A stretch of 64,000 nucleotides of DNA from Intestinimonas timonensis (lineage in GTDB: Bacteria; Bacillota; Clostridia; Oscillospirales; Oscillospiraceae), in NCBI RefSeq assembly GCF_900626145.1, contig NZ_LR130816.1:317891-381890 (forward strand), in the 5' to 3' direction. The notes under the pieces are model-generated. The model was not told the DNA's origin, searched no databases, and was given only the letters and a program-made list of their open reading frames with translations. Positions 31,277 through 40,239 of this stretch are shown here, in pieces. The translations under genes and the position numbers were made by a program. Each line of letters starts with the position of its first letter. Within the stretch, counting starts at the first letter, position 1.

Positions 31277-32536
31277 ATGTCCTACACTGCCGAGCTTATT
31301 GCCGTTGGAACGGAATTATTGCTGGGCAATATCGCCAACACCGACGCCCAGGTCATCTCCCAGGGCCTGTCCGCCATGGGTATCAACGTCTACTACCACA
31401 CCGTGGTGGGGGACAACCCCGACCGGCTCCGGGCCGCCGTGGACATCGCCAAGGGCCGGGCCGACATCATCATCACCACCGGCGGCCTGGGGCCCACCTG
31501 CGACGACCTCACCAAGCAGACCCTGGCCGCCGCCTTCGGCCTGCCCCTGGTCTTCCACCAGCCCTCCGCCGACCGCATCGCCGACTACTTCCGCCGGCTC
31601 CACCCCGACCGGCCCATGACGGAGAACAACCTCCAGCAGGCCATGCTGCCTCAGGGCTGCACCGTCTTTGAAAACGACTGGGGCACCGCCCCCGGCTGCG
31701 CCTTCGAGTCCGGCGGTGTCCGGGTGCTCATGCTCCCCGGTCCGCCCCGGGAGTGCCGGGCCATGTTCCAGCACCGGGCCCTCCCCTACCTCCAGTCCCT
31801 CTCCGACGGCGTCATTCTCTCCCGCACCCTGAAGCTCTTCGGCATCGGCGAGTCGGCCATGGAGGCCCGGCTCCGGGAGCGCATGAATGCCATGACCAAC
31901 CCCACCCTGGCCCCCTACGCCAAGGAGGGGGAGTGCGAGCTGCGCATCACCGCCCACGCCCCCAACAAGGAGGCCGCCCACGCCCTCATCGCCCCGGTGG
32001 AGGCCGACATCCGGGCCCTCTTCGGCCCCCTGGTCTACGGCGCCGACGTGAAGAACCTGGAGTCCGCCGTCCTCCAGCTCCTGAGAGACAAGGGCCTCAC
32101 CTTCGGTACCGCCGAGAGCTGCACCGGCGGCCTCATCGCCAAGCGCATCACCGACCTGCCCGGTGCCTCCTCCGTCCTCCGGGGCGGCGTGGTGAGCTAC
32201 ACCGACGCCGTCAAGCACGGCGTGCTGGGGGTGCCCCAGGACCTGCTGGACCGGCACGGCGCCGTCTCCGCCCAGGTGGCCCAGGCCATGGCCCAGGGTG
32301 CCCGACGGGTGCTGGGCTGCGACCTGGCCGTCTCCACCACCGGGGTGGCCGGTCCCGACCGCGACGACCGGGGCAACCCGGTGGGCCTGGTCTATGTGGC
32401 CCTGGCCGGGCCCGACTTCTGCTACGTGAAGGAGCTCCATCTGGGGGCCTCCGGCCGGGCGGGCATCCGCAACCGCTCCGCCCACCACGCCTTCGATCTG
32501 GTCCGCCGGTACCTCACCGGACTGCCCCTGGAATAA
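31277..32536 (+). CDS. cinA: CinA-family competence/damage-inducible protein, with nicotinamide-nucleotide amidase domain
   Basis: 419 residues. N-terminal molybdopterin-binding-like domain: ELIAVGTELLLGNIANTDAQ and DIIITTGGLGPTCDDLTKQT. C-terminal CinA/PncC domain: LTFGTAESCTGGLIAKRITDLPGASSVLRGG (Ser/Thr active-site region) and STTGVAGPDRDDRGNPVGLVYV. The full two-domain form has ADP-ribose pyrophosphatase and NMN deamidase activities in studied bacteria. It follows thiI at 24 bases. Confidence 0.94.
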   Translation: MSYTAELIAVGTELLLGNIANTDAQVISQGLSAMGINVYYHTVVGDNPDRLRAAVDIAKGRADIIITTGGLGPTCDDLTKQTLAAAFGLPLVFHQPSADRIADYFRRLHPDRPMTENNLQQAMLPQGCTVFENDWGTAPGCAFESGGVRVLMLPGPPRECRAMFQHRALPYLQSLSDGVILSRTLKLFGIGESAMEARLRERMNAMTNPTLAPYAKEGECELRITAHAPNKEAAHALIAPVEADIRALFGPLVYGADVKNLESAVLQLLRDKGLTFGTAESCTGGLIAKRITDLPGASSVLRGGVVSYTDAVKHGVLGVPQDLLDRHGAVSAQVAQAMAQGARRVLGCDLAVSTTGVAGPDRDDRGNPVGLVYVALAGPDFCYVKELHLGASGRAGIRNRSAHHAFDLVRRYLTGLPLE

Positions 32537-32540
32537 AACC

Positions 32541-32577
32541 GAAAGGTCCGTCCTCATCAGAGGACGGACCTTTTTCG
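32541..32577. terminator. Bidirectional terminator between cinA and SSS symporter
   Basis: AAAGGTCCGTCCTC and its complement around ATCA, with A and T runs outside; serves two convergent transcripts. Confidence 0.9.
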
Positions 32578-32583
32578 TTTGGT

Positions 32584-34137
32584 TCAGTTCTCCTCGGCGG
32601 CGGTGCCCAGAGCCTCCCGCTGCCGGACGGTGACCCGCCGGTCGTAGCAGGAGAAAGCCCCCTCCACCAGATCGTGGTCCGGCTTTTTGGTAAAGAGGGA
32701 GATCACCGGCACCAGCACCAGCCCGGAGAGCATGCAGAAGGCGCCGGCGTTGATAGGGGATTGGAGCAGGGCGGGGAAGGCATCCCCCACAAAGATATTG
32801 GCCAGCATGACCACCACGGAGAAGAGAAAGCTGGCCCAGCAGCCGGCCTTGGTGGTGCCCTTCCAGTAGAGGCCGTAGAGGAAGGGGGCCAGGAAGGCCC
32901 CGGCCAGGGCACCCCAGGAGACGCCCATGAGCTGGGCGATGAAGGTGACGCTGGACCGGTGCTGGATGATGGCCAGCACCACCGAGATGGCGATGAAGAC
33001 CACGATCAGCCCCCGGATGACCCGGAGCTGCCGGCGCTGGTCCATGCCGGGGGCCATCATCTCCACGATGAAGTCCAGGGTGAGGGTGGAGCTGGAGGCC
33101 AGCACCAAAGAGGAGAGGGTGGACATGGAGGCCGAGAGGACCAAGATGACCACCACGGCGATGAGGAGGTCGGGGAGCCCCGAGAGCATGGCGGGGATGA
33201 TGGCGTCGTAGCCCTCGGCGGCCACGTCCACCCGGTCGCCGTAGAGCCGTCCGAAGCCGCCAAGGAAATAGCAGCCCCCTGCCACCACGGCGGCAAAGAG
33301 GGTGGAGATGACGGTACCGGTGTCGATGGCCTTTTCGCTGCGGATGGCGTAGAATTTCTGGACCATCTGGGGCAGGCCCCAGGTGCCCAGGCTGGTGAGG
33401 AGGACCACCCCCAGCAGGTTCACCGGGTCGGGGCCGAAGAAGGAGGCGAAGACGCCGGGGGTCTCAGAGACGGCCGGGTCGGACACCCGGGCCAGGGCGT
33501 CCAGGGCGGCAAGGAAGCCCCCCTGGCTGCCCAGCACCGCCCCAATGACGGCGCAGATGCCCACGATCATGATGAGGCCCTGGATGAAGTCGTTGATGGC
33601 GGTGGCCATGTACCCCCCGGCGATGACGTAGACGCCGGTGAGCACCGCCATCACCAGGACGCACACGGCGTAGTCGATGTCAAAGGCCATGGCGAAGAGG
33701 CGGCTCAGGCCGTTGTAGAGGCTGGCGGTATAGGGGATGAGGAAGAGGAAGGTGATGGCGGAGGCGGCCAGCTTCAGGCTCCGGGAGCCGAAGCGGCGGC
33801 CAAAGAACTCGGGCATAGTGGCGCTGTTCAGGTGCTGTGTCATGATGCGGGTCCGGCGGCCCAGCACCACCCAGGCCAGCAGGGAGCCCAGCAGGGCGTT
33901 GCCGATGCCCGCCCAGATGGCGGCGATGCCGTATTTCCAGCCGAATTGCCCGGCGTAGCCCACAAAGACCACGGCGGAGAAATAGCTGGTGCCGTAGGCG
34001 AAGGCGGTGAGCCAGGGCCCCACCGACCGTCCACCCAACACGAAGCTGCTCACGTCGGCGGCCCGGCGGCGGCAGTAAAAGCCCACCCCCACCATGACGG
34101 CGAAAAAGATCAGCAGCATTCCCACTTTGATGGCCAT
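32584..34137 (-). CDS. Sodium:solute symporter (SSS family)
   Basis: 517 residues with about 13 membrane segments. Family signatures: FVLGGRSVGPWLTAFAYGTSYFSAVVFVGYAG near the N-terminus and the SSS motif around GGYMATAINDFIQGLIMIVG. It resembles PutP/PanF-type carriers, but the substrate cannot be told. It is the last of the aryl-acid block on its side and shares the palindromic promoter box with the acyl-CoA synthetase and iorA units, so an organic acid (aryl acid or 2-oxoacid) is a reasonable guess. Confidence 0.88.
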   Translation of the reverse strand: MAIKVGMLLIFFAVMVGVGFYCRRRAADVSSFVLGGRSVGPWLTAFAYGTSYFSAVVFVGYAGQFGWKYGIAAIWAGIGNALLGSLLAWVVLGRRTRIMTQHLNSATMPEFFGRRFGSRSLKLAASAITFLFLIPYTASLYNGLSRLFAMAFDIDYAVCVLVMAVLTGVYVIAGGYMATAINDFIQGLIMIVGICAVIGAVLGSQGGFLAALDALARVSDPAVSETPGVFASFFGPDPVNLLGVVLLTSLGTWGLPQMVQKFYAIRSEKAIDTGTVISTLFAAVVAGGCYFLGGFGRLYGDRVDVAAEGYDAIIPAMLSGLPDLLIAVVVILVLSASMSTLSSLVLASSSTLTLDFIVEMMAPGMDQRRQLRVIRGLIVVFIAISVVLAIIQHRSSVTFIAQLMGVSWGALAGAFLAPFLYGLYWKGTTKAGCWASFLFSVVVMLANIFVGDAFPALLQSPINAGAFCMLSGLVLVPVISLFTKKPDHDLVEGAFSCYDRRVTVRQREALGTAAEEN

Positions 34138-34170
34138 GATTCCTCTCTCCTCGTCTCTTTTGATTTATTG

Positions 34171-34190
34171 CTTAAAAGTGTTAAAGTATA
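34171..34190 (-). promoter_or_regulatory. Palindromic box 1 and -10 element before the SSS symporter gene
   Basis: CTTAAAAGTGTTAAAG (34171-34186) is one mismatch from the CTTTAA-N4-TTAAAG palindrome; it overlaps the -10 TATACT (34190-34185) on the minus strand. A good -35 is not visible. Shared with 35938-35953 and 36033-36048. Confidence 0.55.
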
Positions 34191-34202
34191 CAGGTAAGGA
34201 AA

Positions 34203-34235
34203 GGCGCCCGGAAGGGTATCGCCCTTCCGGGCGCC
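34203..34235 (-). terminator. Hairpin after the acyl-CoA synthetase gene
   Basis: A 14-bp perfect stem (GGCGCCCGGAAGGG / CCCTTCCGGGCGCC, loop TATCG) 20 bases past the stop, followed leftward by TTTCCTT; a moderately convincing terminator. Confidence 0.65.
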
Positions 34236-34255
34236 GGAACTGTACGGCTTCGCGC

Positions 34256-35890
34256 TTAGCTGCTGCTCTGGGCCTCCACCAGGCGGGTGGAGCAGTACTG
34301 CTCCCGGAGCTTGGGCTTTTCGATCTTGCCGGTGGCGTTGCGGGGGACGGGGGCGAAGATGATCTTCCGGGGCCGCTTGTACCGGGGCAGCTCAGTGCAG
34401 AAGCGGTTGATCTCCTCCTCGGTACAGGTCTCCCCCTCTTTGACCTGGATGATGGCGGCGGCGATCTCACCCAGACGACGGTCGGGCAGGCCGATGACGG
34501 CCACGTCGTGGACCTTGGGATGGGCGGAGAGGAAGTCCTCGATCTGCACGGGGTAGAGGTTTTCGCCGCCGGAGATGATAACGTCCTTTTTCCGGTCCAC
34601 CAGGTAGTAGAAGCCCTCCTCGTCCTGGCGGGCCATGTCGCCGGTGTGGAGCCAGCCGTCGTGAAGGACCTCGGCGGTGGCCTTGGGGTCGTGGTAGTAG
34701 CACACCATGACGCCGGGGCCCTTTACGCACAGCTCGCCCACCTGGCCCTGCTCCACCTCTGCGCCGTTCTCGTCCACGATCTTGGCCTGCCAGCCGTAGC
34801 CGGGGACACCGATGGCACCCACCTTTTCGATGTTGTCCAGGCCCAGGTGGACACAGCCCGGGCCGGTGGACTCGGAGAGGCCGTAGTTGGTGTCGTACTT
34901 GTGGTTGGGGAAGTAGCGCATCCAGTGCTTGATGAGGCTGGGCGGCACCGGCTGGGCGCCGATGTGCATGAGCCGCCACTGGCTGAGCCGGTAGTTGGGC
35001 AGCTGGATGGTCCCCCGGTCCAGGGCGGCCAGGATGTCCTGGCACCAGGGCACCAGCAGCCACACGATGGTGCACCCCTCCTGGGAGACGGCGTGGAAGA
35101 TGGCCTCGGGGGAGTTGCCCTTCAGGAGGACGGCCTTGCCGCCGGTGAAGAGGGAGCCCATCCAGTGCATCTTGGCGCCGGTGTGGTAGAGGGGCGGGAT
35201 GCAGAGGAAGACGTCCTCATGGGTGGTCTTGTGGTGGATGGCCTCCATGCGGGCGGCCTGGAGGAGGGCGCTGTGGCGCAGGAGGATGGCCTTGGGAAAG
35301 CCGGTGGTGCCGGAGGAGTAGTAGATGGCGGCCTCGTCCTCGTCGTCGACGAGGACCTTGGGCGCTACGCTGGAGCAGTTGGCCGAGGCCCGGTGGTAGT
35401 CCTCGGCAAAGGAGGGGCAGCTGTCCCCCACGAAGAAGAGGAGCCGCTCCCGGCCCAAGTCGTCGGCGATGTTCTCCACCCGGCCGATGAACTCGGGTCC
35501 GAAGAAGAGCACGTCGGCGTCGGCCAGCTTCACGCAGTAGTCGATCTCCTCCGCCGTGTAGCGGAAGTTCAGGGGGACGGCCACCGCCCCCGTCTTTAAG
35601 ATGCCGAAGTAGATGGGCAGCCACTCCAGACAGTTCATCAGCAGGATGGCCACCTTCTGGCCCTTCCGGATGCCCCGGCCCCGGAGCAGATTGGCTACCC
35701 GGTTGGCCTTCTCGTCAAAGACCGACCAGGTGATCTCCCGGCGGTAGGGGACGGAGGAGGTGGGCTGGATGAGGGCGTACTCCTTCCAGGTCACCCGCTG
35801 CTTTTCGTGGACTTCGGGGTTGATCTCCACCAGGGCGATCTCGTCGCCGTAGAGCTTGCTGTTGCGCTCCAGCAGATCGGTAATGGGCAT
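34256..35890 (-). CDS. AMP-forming acyl-CoA synthetase (long-chain/aryl acid-CoA ligase family)
   Basis: 544 residues. ANL-superfamily motifs: A3 IYYSSGTTGFPKAILL (near residue 195), A5 YGLSESTGPG, A7/A8 GWLHTGDMARQDEEGFYYLVDRKKDVIISGGENLYPVQIE, and the C-terminal lysine in NATGKIEK (A10). It activates a carboxylic acid to its CoA thioester. The chain length or type of acid is not readable; neighbours (IOR, PaaK, an SSS carrier) make an aryl or branched acid more likely than a fatty acid. It is divergent from the TrpR-like regulator and has a strong promoter with an overlapping palindrome. Confidence 0.9.
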   Translation of the reverse strand: MPITDLLERNSKLYGDEIALVEINPEVHEKQRVTWKEYALIQPTSSVPYRREITWSVFDEKANRVANLLRGRGIRKGQKVAILLMNCLEWLPIYFGILKTGAVAVPLNFRYTAEEIDYCVKLADADVLFFGPEFIGRVENIADDLGRERLLFFVGDSCPSFAEDYHRASANCSSVAPKVLVDDEDEAAIYYSSGTTGFPKAILLRHSALLQAARMEAIHHKTTHEDVFLCIPPLYHTGAKMHWMGSLFTGGKAVLLKGNSPEAIFHAVSQEGCTIVWLLVPWCQDILAALDRGTIQLPNYRLSQWRLMHIGAQPVPPSLIKHWMRYFPNHKYDTNYGLSESTGPGCVHLGLDNIEKVGAIGVPGYGWQAKIVDENGAEVEQGQVGELCVKGPGVMVCYYHDPKATAEVLHDGWLHTGDMARQDEEGFYYLVDRKKDVIISGGENLYPVQIEDFLSAHPKVHDVAVIGLPDRRLGEIAAAIIQVKEGETCTEEEINRFCTELPRYKRPRKIIFAPVPRNATGKIEKPKLREQYCSTRLVEAQSSS

Positions 35891-35937
35891 ACCGGCTCGT
35901 TCCTTTCCACGGCGGGCGTCCCCGCCGGTATTTTTTC

Positions 35938-35983
35938 CTTTAAACCGTTAAAGTATCATAACCGATTTCCCACGTTCTGTCAA
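35938..35983 (-). promoter_or_regulatory. Promoter of the acyl-CoA synthetase gene with palindromic box 2
   Basis: -35 TTGACA (35983-35978), 17 bases, -10 TATGAT (35960-35955). Directly downstream CTTTAAACCGTTAAAG (35938-35953) is a perfect CTTTAA-N4-TTAAAG palindrome over the expected start of transcription, the classic place for a repressor. The best of three similar boxes in this block. Confidence 0.7.
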
Positions 35984-36020
35984 GTAACCCATATAAATTT
36001 TAAAAAAGGCGAATTTTGTG

Positions 36021-36049
36021 TTTACTGTCGCGCTTTAATGTGTTAATAT
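36021..36049 (+). promoter_or_regulatory. Promoter of the TrpR-like/ior operon with palindromic box 3
   Basis: -35 TTTACT (36021-36026), 17 bases, -10 TAATAT (36044-36049). CTTTAATGTGTTAATA (36033-36048), related to the other two boxes, overlaps spacer and -10. Being in front of the regulator gene itself, it would allow autoregulation. Confidence 0.6.
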
Positions 36050-36111
36050 TGAAGCAGTATATCCGGCCGGCGGGAGCCGGTCCATTCTTGATCGTCCGGA
36101 AGGAGCATATT

Positions 36112-36465
36112 ATGGAAAAGGCAGAGCGCAAGGAGCGCAGTCTGGCGCTGTACGAGACCATTGCGAAGCTGAAAGACGCGGAGGAGTGCTGCCGCTTTTT
36201 TGAGGACCTGTGCACACCCGTGGAGCTGCGGTCCATGGAGCAGCGCTTCGATGTGGCGGTCTATCTCCAGCAGGGGCTGGTGTACCTGGATATCCTGGAG
36301 CGGACGGGGGCCAGCAGCGCCACCATCAGCCGGGTGCGCCGGGCCATGCTGGACAACGGCGCGGGAGGCGTCATGCGGGACGTCATCCTCCGGAGCGGTC
36401 TGGACAAGCGGGAGATCCCGCCGGTCTCCCAAGAAACGCAGGAAAGCAAGGTGGAAGTGGAATGA
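36112..36465 (+). CDS. YerC/YecD-type TrpR-related DNA-binding protein
   Basis: 117 residues from ATG 36112 behind GGAAGGAG. The helix-turn-helix of the TrpR fold is visible in EDLCTPVELRSMEQRFDVAVYLQQG and TGASSATISRVRRAMLDNGAGG. In E. coli TrpR represses when bound to tryptophan; the ligands of the YerC/YecD branch are not established. Its stop overlaps the iorA start (ATGA at 36462-36465), so it is made together with an enzyme of aromatic amino acid/aryl acid metabolism. It is the natural candidate to bind the three palindromes nearby. Confidence 0.88.
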   Translation: MEKAERKERSLALYETIAKLKDAEECCRFFEDLCTPVELRSMEQRFDVAVYLQQGLVYLDILERTGASSATISRVRRAMLDNGAGGVMRDVILRSGLDKREIPPVSQETQESKVEVE

Positions 36466-38204
36466 AGCAACTGATGTTGGGCAACGCCGCCGTTGCCCGG
36501 GGGCTCTATGAGGCTGGCTGTTCCCTGATTTCCAGCTATCCGGGCACCCCCAGTACCGAGATTACCGAGGAGGCCGTCAAGTACGACGAGATCTACTGTG
36601 AGTGGGCTCCCAATGAGAAGGTGGCCATGGAGGCCGCCTTTGGCGCCTCTCTGGCGGGCAAGCGTTCCTTCTGCGGCATGAAGCACGTGGGCCTCAACGT
36701 GGCCGCCGACCCTCTCTACACCATGTCCTACACCGGCGTCAACGCCGGCATCGTCATCGGCGTGGCCGACGACGCCGGGATGCACTCCTCCCAGAACGAG
36801 CAGGATTCCCGGCACCACGCCATCGCCGCCAAGCTGCCCATGCTGGAGCCCTCCGACTCCGCCGAGGCCCTCCAGTTCGCCAAGCTGGCCTATGACCTCT
36901 CCGAGGAGTTCGACACCCCGGTGCTGCTGAAGATGTGTACCCGTGTTTCCCACTCCCAGGCCCTGGTGGAGACCAGCCCCCGGGTGGAGCCCCCCGCCAA
37001 ACCCTACGAGAAGAACATCGCCAAGTACGTCATGATGCCGGGCAACGCCAAGCAGCGTCACCCCATCGTGGAGGAGCGCACCCGGAAGCTCACCGCCTGG
37101 GCGGAGACCGCTCCGGTGAACCGGGTGGAGATGGGCGGCACCGCCCTGGGCATCATCACCGCCTCCACCTCCTACCAGTACGTCAAGGAGGTCTTTGGAG
37201 ATTCCGTCTCCGTCCTCAAGCTGGGCATGACCAACCCCCTGCCGGTGGACCTCATCAAGGATTTTGCCGCCAAGGTGGACAGGCTGGCCGTGGTGGAGGA
37301 GCTGGACCCCATCATCGAGGACCACTGCCGCAAGCTGGGCCTGGAGGTCGTGGGCAAGGACGTCCTCCCCATGATCGATGAGTTCTCCCAGAACCTGGTG
37401 GCCTCCGCCCTGGGCGGCGAGGTACATACGGGCAAGACCCTCTCCGACGCCATTCCGCCCCGTCCCCCCGTCATGTGCGCCGGCTGCCCCCACCGCGGTC
37501 TCTTCTACACCCTGAATAAAAACAAGTGCACCGTCCTGGGCGACATCGGCTGCTACACTCTGGGCGCCGTGGCCCCCCTGGCGGCCATGGAGATGACATT
37601 GTGCATGGGCGCCTCCATCTCGGCCATCCACGGCTTTAACAAGGCCCTGGGCACCGAGAGCGAGGGCAAGACGGTGGCCGTCATCGGTGACTCCACCTTC
37701 ATGCACTCCGGCATGACCGGTCTTGCCAACATCGCCTACAACCAGTCCAACTCCACCGTCATCATCCTGGACAACTCCATCACCGGCATGACCGGCCACC
37801 AGCAGAACCCCACCACCGGCTACAACATCAAGGGCGACCCGGCGGGCAAGATCGACCTGGAGGCCCTGTGCCGGGCCATGGGCTTCAACCGGGTCCGGGT
37901 GGTGGACCCCTACGATCTGAAGGCCTGCGACCAGGCCGTGAAGGAGGAGCTTGCCGCCAACGAGCCCTCTGTCATCATCTCCCGGCGGCCCTGCGCCCTT
38001 CTTAAGTACGTCAAGCACAAGGCCCCCCTGGCGGTGAACAAGGACAAGTGCATCGGCTGCAAGTCCTGCATGAAGATCGGCTGTCCCGCCATCTCCATCA
38101 AGGAGGGCAAGGCCCGGGTGGACAACACCCTGTGCGTGGGCTGCGGCGTGTGCGAGCAGCTGTGCCCCGTGGGTGCCTTCGAAAGCACCGGGAAGGAGGG
38201 TTGA
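36462..38204 (+). CDS. iorA: Indolepyruvate:ferredoxin oxidoreductase, alpha subunit
   Basis: 580 residues. Interconverts aryl 2-oxoacids (indolepyruvate, phenylpyruvate) and aryl-acetyl-CoA with ferredoxin. Seen: pyrimidine-binding part LISSYPGTPSTEITEE, TPP-binding part VMCAGCPHRGLFYTL with VLGDIGCYTLG and VIGDSTFMHSGMTGL, and two C-terminal 4Fe-4S sets, CIGCKSCMKIGCP and CVGCGVCEQLCP. The length is standard. It is coupled to the TrpR-like gene upstream and to iorB four bases downstream. Confidence 0.96.
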   Translation: MKQLMLGNAAVARGLYEAGCSLISSYPGTPSTEITEEAVKYDEIYCEWAPNEKVAMEAAFGASLAGKRSFCGMKHVGLNVAADPLYTMSYTGVNAGIVIGVADDAGMHSSQNEQDSRHHAIAAKLPMLEPSDSAEALQFAKLAYDLSEEFDTPVLLKMCTRVSHSQALVETSPRVEPPAKPYEKNIAKYVMMPGNAKQRHPIVEERTRKLTAWAETAPVNRVEMGGTALGIITASTSYQYVKEVFGDSVSVLKLGMTNPLPVDLIKDFAAKVDRLAVVEELDPIIEDHCRKLGLEVVGKDVLPMIDEFSQNLVASALGGEVHTGKTLSDAIPPRPPVMCAGCPHRGLFYTLNKNKCTVLGDIGCYTLGAVAPLAAMEMTLCMGASISAIHGFNKALGTESEGKTVAVIGDSTFMHSGMTGLANIAYNQSNSTVIILDNSITGMTGHQQNPTTGYNIKGDPAGKIDLEALCRAMGFNRVRVVDPYDLKACDQAVKEELAANEPSVIISRRPCALLKYVKHKAPLAVNKDKCIGCKSCMKIGCPAISIKEGKARVDNTLCVGCGVCEQLCPVGAFESTGKEG

Positions 38205-38207
38205 GCC

Positions 38208-38780
38208 ATGGAAACCAAGAATATTATGATCGTGGGCGTGGGCGGCCAGGGCTCCCTGCTGGCCAGCAAGCTACTGGGCCACCTCCTCATGGAGCAGGGC
38301 TATGACGTGAAGGTCTCCGAGGTCCACGGCATGAGCCAGCGTGGCGGCAGCGTGGTGACCTACGTCCGCTACGGCGACAAGGTCTACTCCCCCGTCATCG
38401 ACAAGGGCGAGGCCCACTGCATCGTCTCCTTCGAGCTGCTGGAGGCGGCCCGTTGGCTGGAGTACCTGCGGCCCGACGGCCAGATTGTCACCTCCACCCA
38501 GCAGATCGACCCCATGCCGGTCATCACCGGCGCGGCGGCCTATCCCGAGGACCTGGTGGTCAAGATGCAGGCCGCCGGCGCCAAGGTGGACGCCCTGGAC
38601 TGCCTGGCCCTGGCCGAGGAGGCCGGTTCCTCCAAGGCGGTCAATCTGGTCCTCATGGGCCGGCTGTCCCACTACTTTGACTTCCCTGAGGAGGCCTGGC
38701 AGGAGGCCATCGAGGCCTGCGTGCCGCCCAAATTCCTGGAGCTGAACAAGAAGGCCTTCGCCCTGGGCCAGAAGGCGTAA
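38208..38780 (+). CDS. iorB: Indolepyruvate:ferredoxin oxidoreductase, beta subunit
   Basis: 190 residues, ATG 38208 behind GGAGGG. It begins NIMIVGVGGQGSLLASKLLGHLL and has VSEVHGMSQRGGSVVTYVRYG, both conserved in the gamma-type domain of 2-oxoacid:ferredoxin oxidoreductases. It completes the IorAB heterodimer. paaK follows after 143 bases. Confidence 0.95.
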   Translation: METKNIMIVGVGGQGSLLASKLLGHLLMEQGYDVKVSEVHGMSQRGGSVVTYVRYGDKVYSPVIDKGEAHCIVSFELLEAARWLEYLRPDGQIVTSTQQIDPMPVITGAAAYPEDLVVKMQAAGAKVDALDCLALAEEAGSSKAVNLVLMGRLSHYFDFPEEAWQEAIEACVPPKFLELNKKAFALGQKA

Positions 38781-38802
38781 CCTCCGCTCCGCTTTTTTGA
38801 CC

Positions 38803-38820
38803 GCTTTCTTGAAAGAAAGC
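38803..38820. other. Small hairpin between iorB and paaK
   Basis: GCTTTCTT-GA-AAGAAAGC, no T run after it, so not an obvious terminator. It could set the mRNA stability boundary between the two genes. The rest of the 143-base gap shows no promoter I can support. Confidence 0.45.
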
Positions 38821-38923
38821 TTGGCAAAGAACTTTATTCTGTGTGTCGATACCGGAGTCCGTTTGTCCTCCCTTTTTCAGGGATGGGCACGGACATTTCA
38901 GAAACCAGAGAGGGATGGTACCC

Positions 38924-40225
38924 ATGGAACGCTATTATCAGCCTGAGATCGAGTGCGCCTCCCGGGAGCAGATCAAGGCCTGGCAGGATGAGCGCCTGGT
39001 CAAGCAGGTCCAGCATGTGTGGGAGCACATGCCCTATTACCGCAAGAAGATGGAGGCCAAGGGCCTGACCCCCGCCGACATCAAGGGGACGGAGGACCTC
39101 TACAAGCTGCCCTTCCTCTCCAAGGCCGACCTGCGGGAGGCCTATCCCTACGGCCTGCTGGCCAAGCCCCTGAAGGACTGCGTGCGCATCCAGTCCACCT
39201 CGGGTACCACCGGCAAGCGGGTGGTGGCCTTCTACACCCAGCACGACATCGACCTGTGGGAGGACTGCTGCGCCCGGGCCATCGTGGCCGCCGGCGGCAC
39301 CGACGAGGACGTGTGTCAGGTGAGCTACGGTTACGGCCTCTTCACCGGCGGCCCCGGCCTCAACGGCGGCAGCCACAAGGTAGGCTGTCTCACCATCCCC
39401 ACCTCCTCCGGCAACACCGAGCGTCAGATCATGTTCATCCGTGACCTGAACGCCACCATCCTCTGCTGCACCCCCTCCTACGCCGCCTACCTGGGTGAGA
39501 CCATGAAGGAGATGGGTCTCACCCCCGACCAGATCCCCCTGAAGGCGGGCATCTTCGGCGCCGAGGCCTGGAGTGAGGAGATGCGCCAGGACATCCAGAA
39601 CACCCTGGGCATCAAGGCCTATGACATCTACGGCCTCACCGAGCTCTCCGGCCCGGGCGTGTCCTTCGAGTGCTCCGCCCAGAGCGGCATGCACATCAAC
39701 GAGGACCACTTCATCGCCGAGATCATCGACCCCGACACCGGCGAGGTGCTGCCCGAGGGCGCCCAGGGCGAGCTGGTCTTTACCTCCATCACCAAGGAGG
39801 CCTTCCCCCTGTTGCGCTACCGCACCCGGGACATCTGCTCCCTCAGCCGTGAGAAGTGCTCCTGCGGCCGCACCCATGTGAAGATGGTCAAGCCCAAGGG
39901 CCGCACCGACGATATGCTCATCATCCGTGGCGTCAACGTGTTCCCGTCCCAGATCGAGACGGTGCTCCTCAACCACGGCTATCCCGCCAACTACCAGATC
40001 ATCGTGGACCGGGTCAAGTCCACCGACACCCTGGACGTCCAGGTGGAGATGACCCCCGAGATGTTCACCGACAACCTGGGCGAGGTCTCCCGCCGGCAGA
40101 CGGAGCTGGTGGAGGGCCTGCGCTCCATGCTGGGTCTGGCGGCCAAGGTCACCCTGGTGGCGCCCAAGTCCATTGTCCGCAGCGAGGGAAAGGCCGTCCG
40201 GGTCATCGACCGCCGCAAGATCTGA
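38924..40225 (+). CDS. paaK: Phenylacetate-CoA ligase (PaaK type)
   Basis: 433 residues from ATG 38924 (alternative in-frame ATG at 38915). Activates phenylacetate and similar aryl acids with ATP and CoA, or runs in reverse to make ATP. Motifs: IQSTSGTTGKRVVAFYT (P-loop of the ANL fold, near residue 90), YDIYGLTELSGPGVSFEC, YRTRDICSL and KPKGRTDDMLIIRGVNVFPSQIE. The length is standard. Placed between iorB and a tandem-ACT gene, an arrangement known from archaea and anaerobic bacteria. Confidence 0.94.
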   Translation: MERYYQPEIECASREQIKAWQDERLVKQVQHVWEHMPYYRKKMEAKGLTPADIKGTEDLYKLPFLSKADLREAYPYGLLAKPLKDCVRIQSTSGTTGKRVVAFYTQHDIDLWEDCCARAIVAAGGTDEDVCQVSYGYGLFTGGPGLNGGSHKVGCLTIPTSSGNTERQIMFIRDLNATILCCTPSYAAYLGETMKEMGLTPDQIPLKAGIFGAEAWSEEMRQDIQNTLGIKAYDIYGLTELSGPGVSFECSAQSGMHINEDHFIAEIIDPDTGEVLPEGAQGELVFTSITKEAFPLLRYRTRDICSLSREKCSCGRTHVKMVKPKGRTDDMLIIRGVNVFPSQIETVLLNHGYPANYQIIVDRVKSTDTLDVQVEMTPEMFTDNLGEVSRRQTELVEGLRSMLGLAAKVTLVAPKSIVRSEGKAVRVIDRRKI

Positions 40226-40239
40226 GGGGAGGAACGACC

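Noticed and set aside
38781..38923. A separate promoter or terminator between iorB and paaK
   Set aside because: The hairpin there has no T run and no -35/-10 pair with proper spacing was found, so one transcript is assumed.
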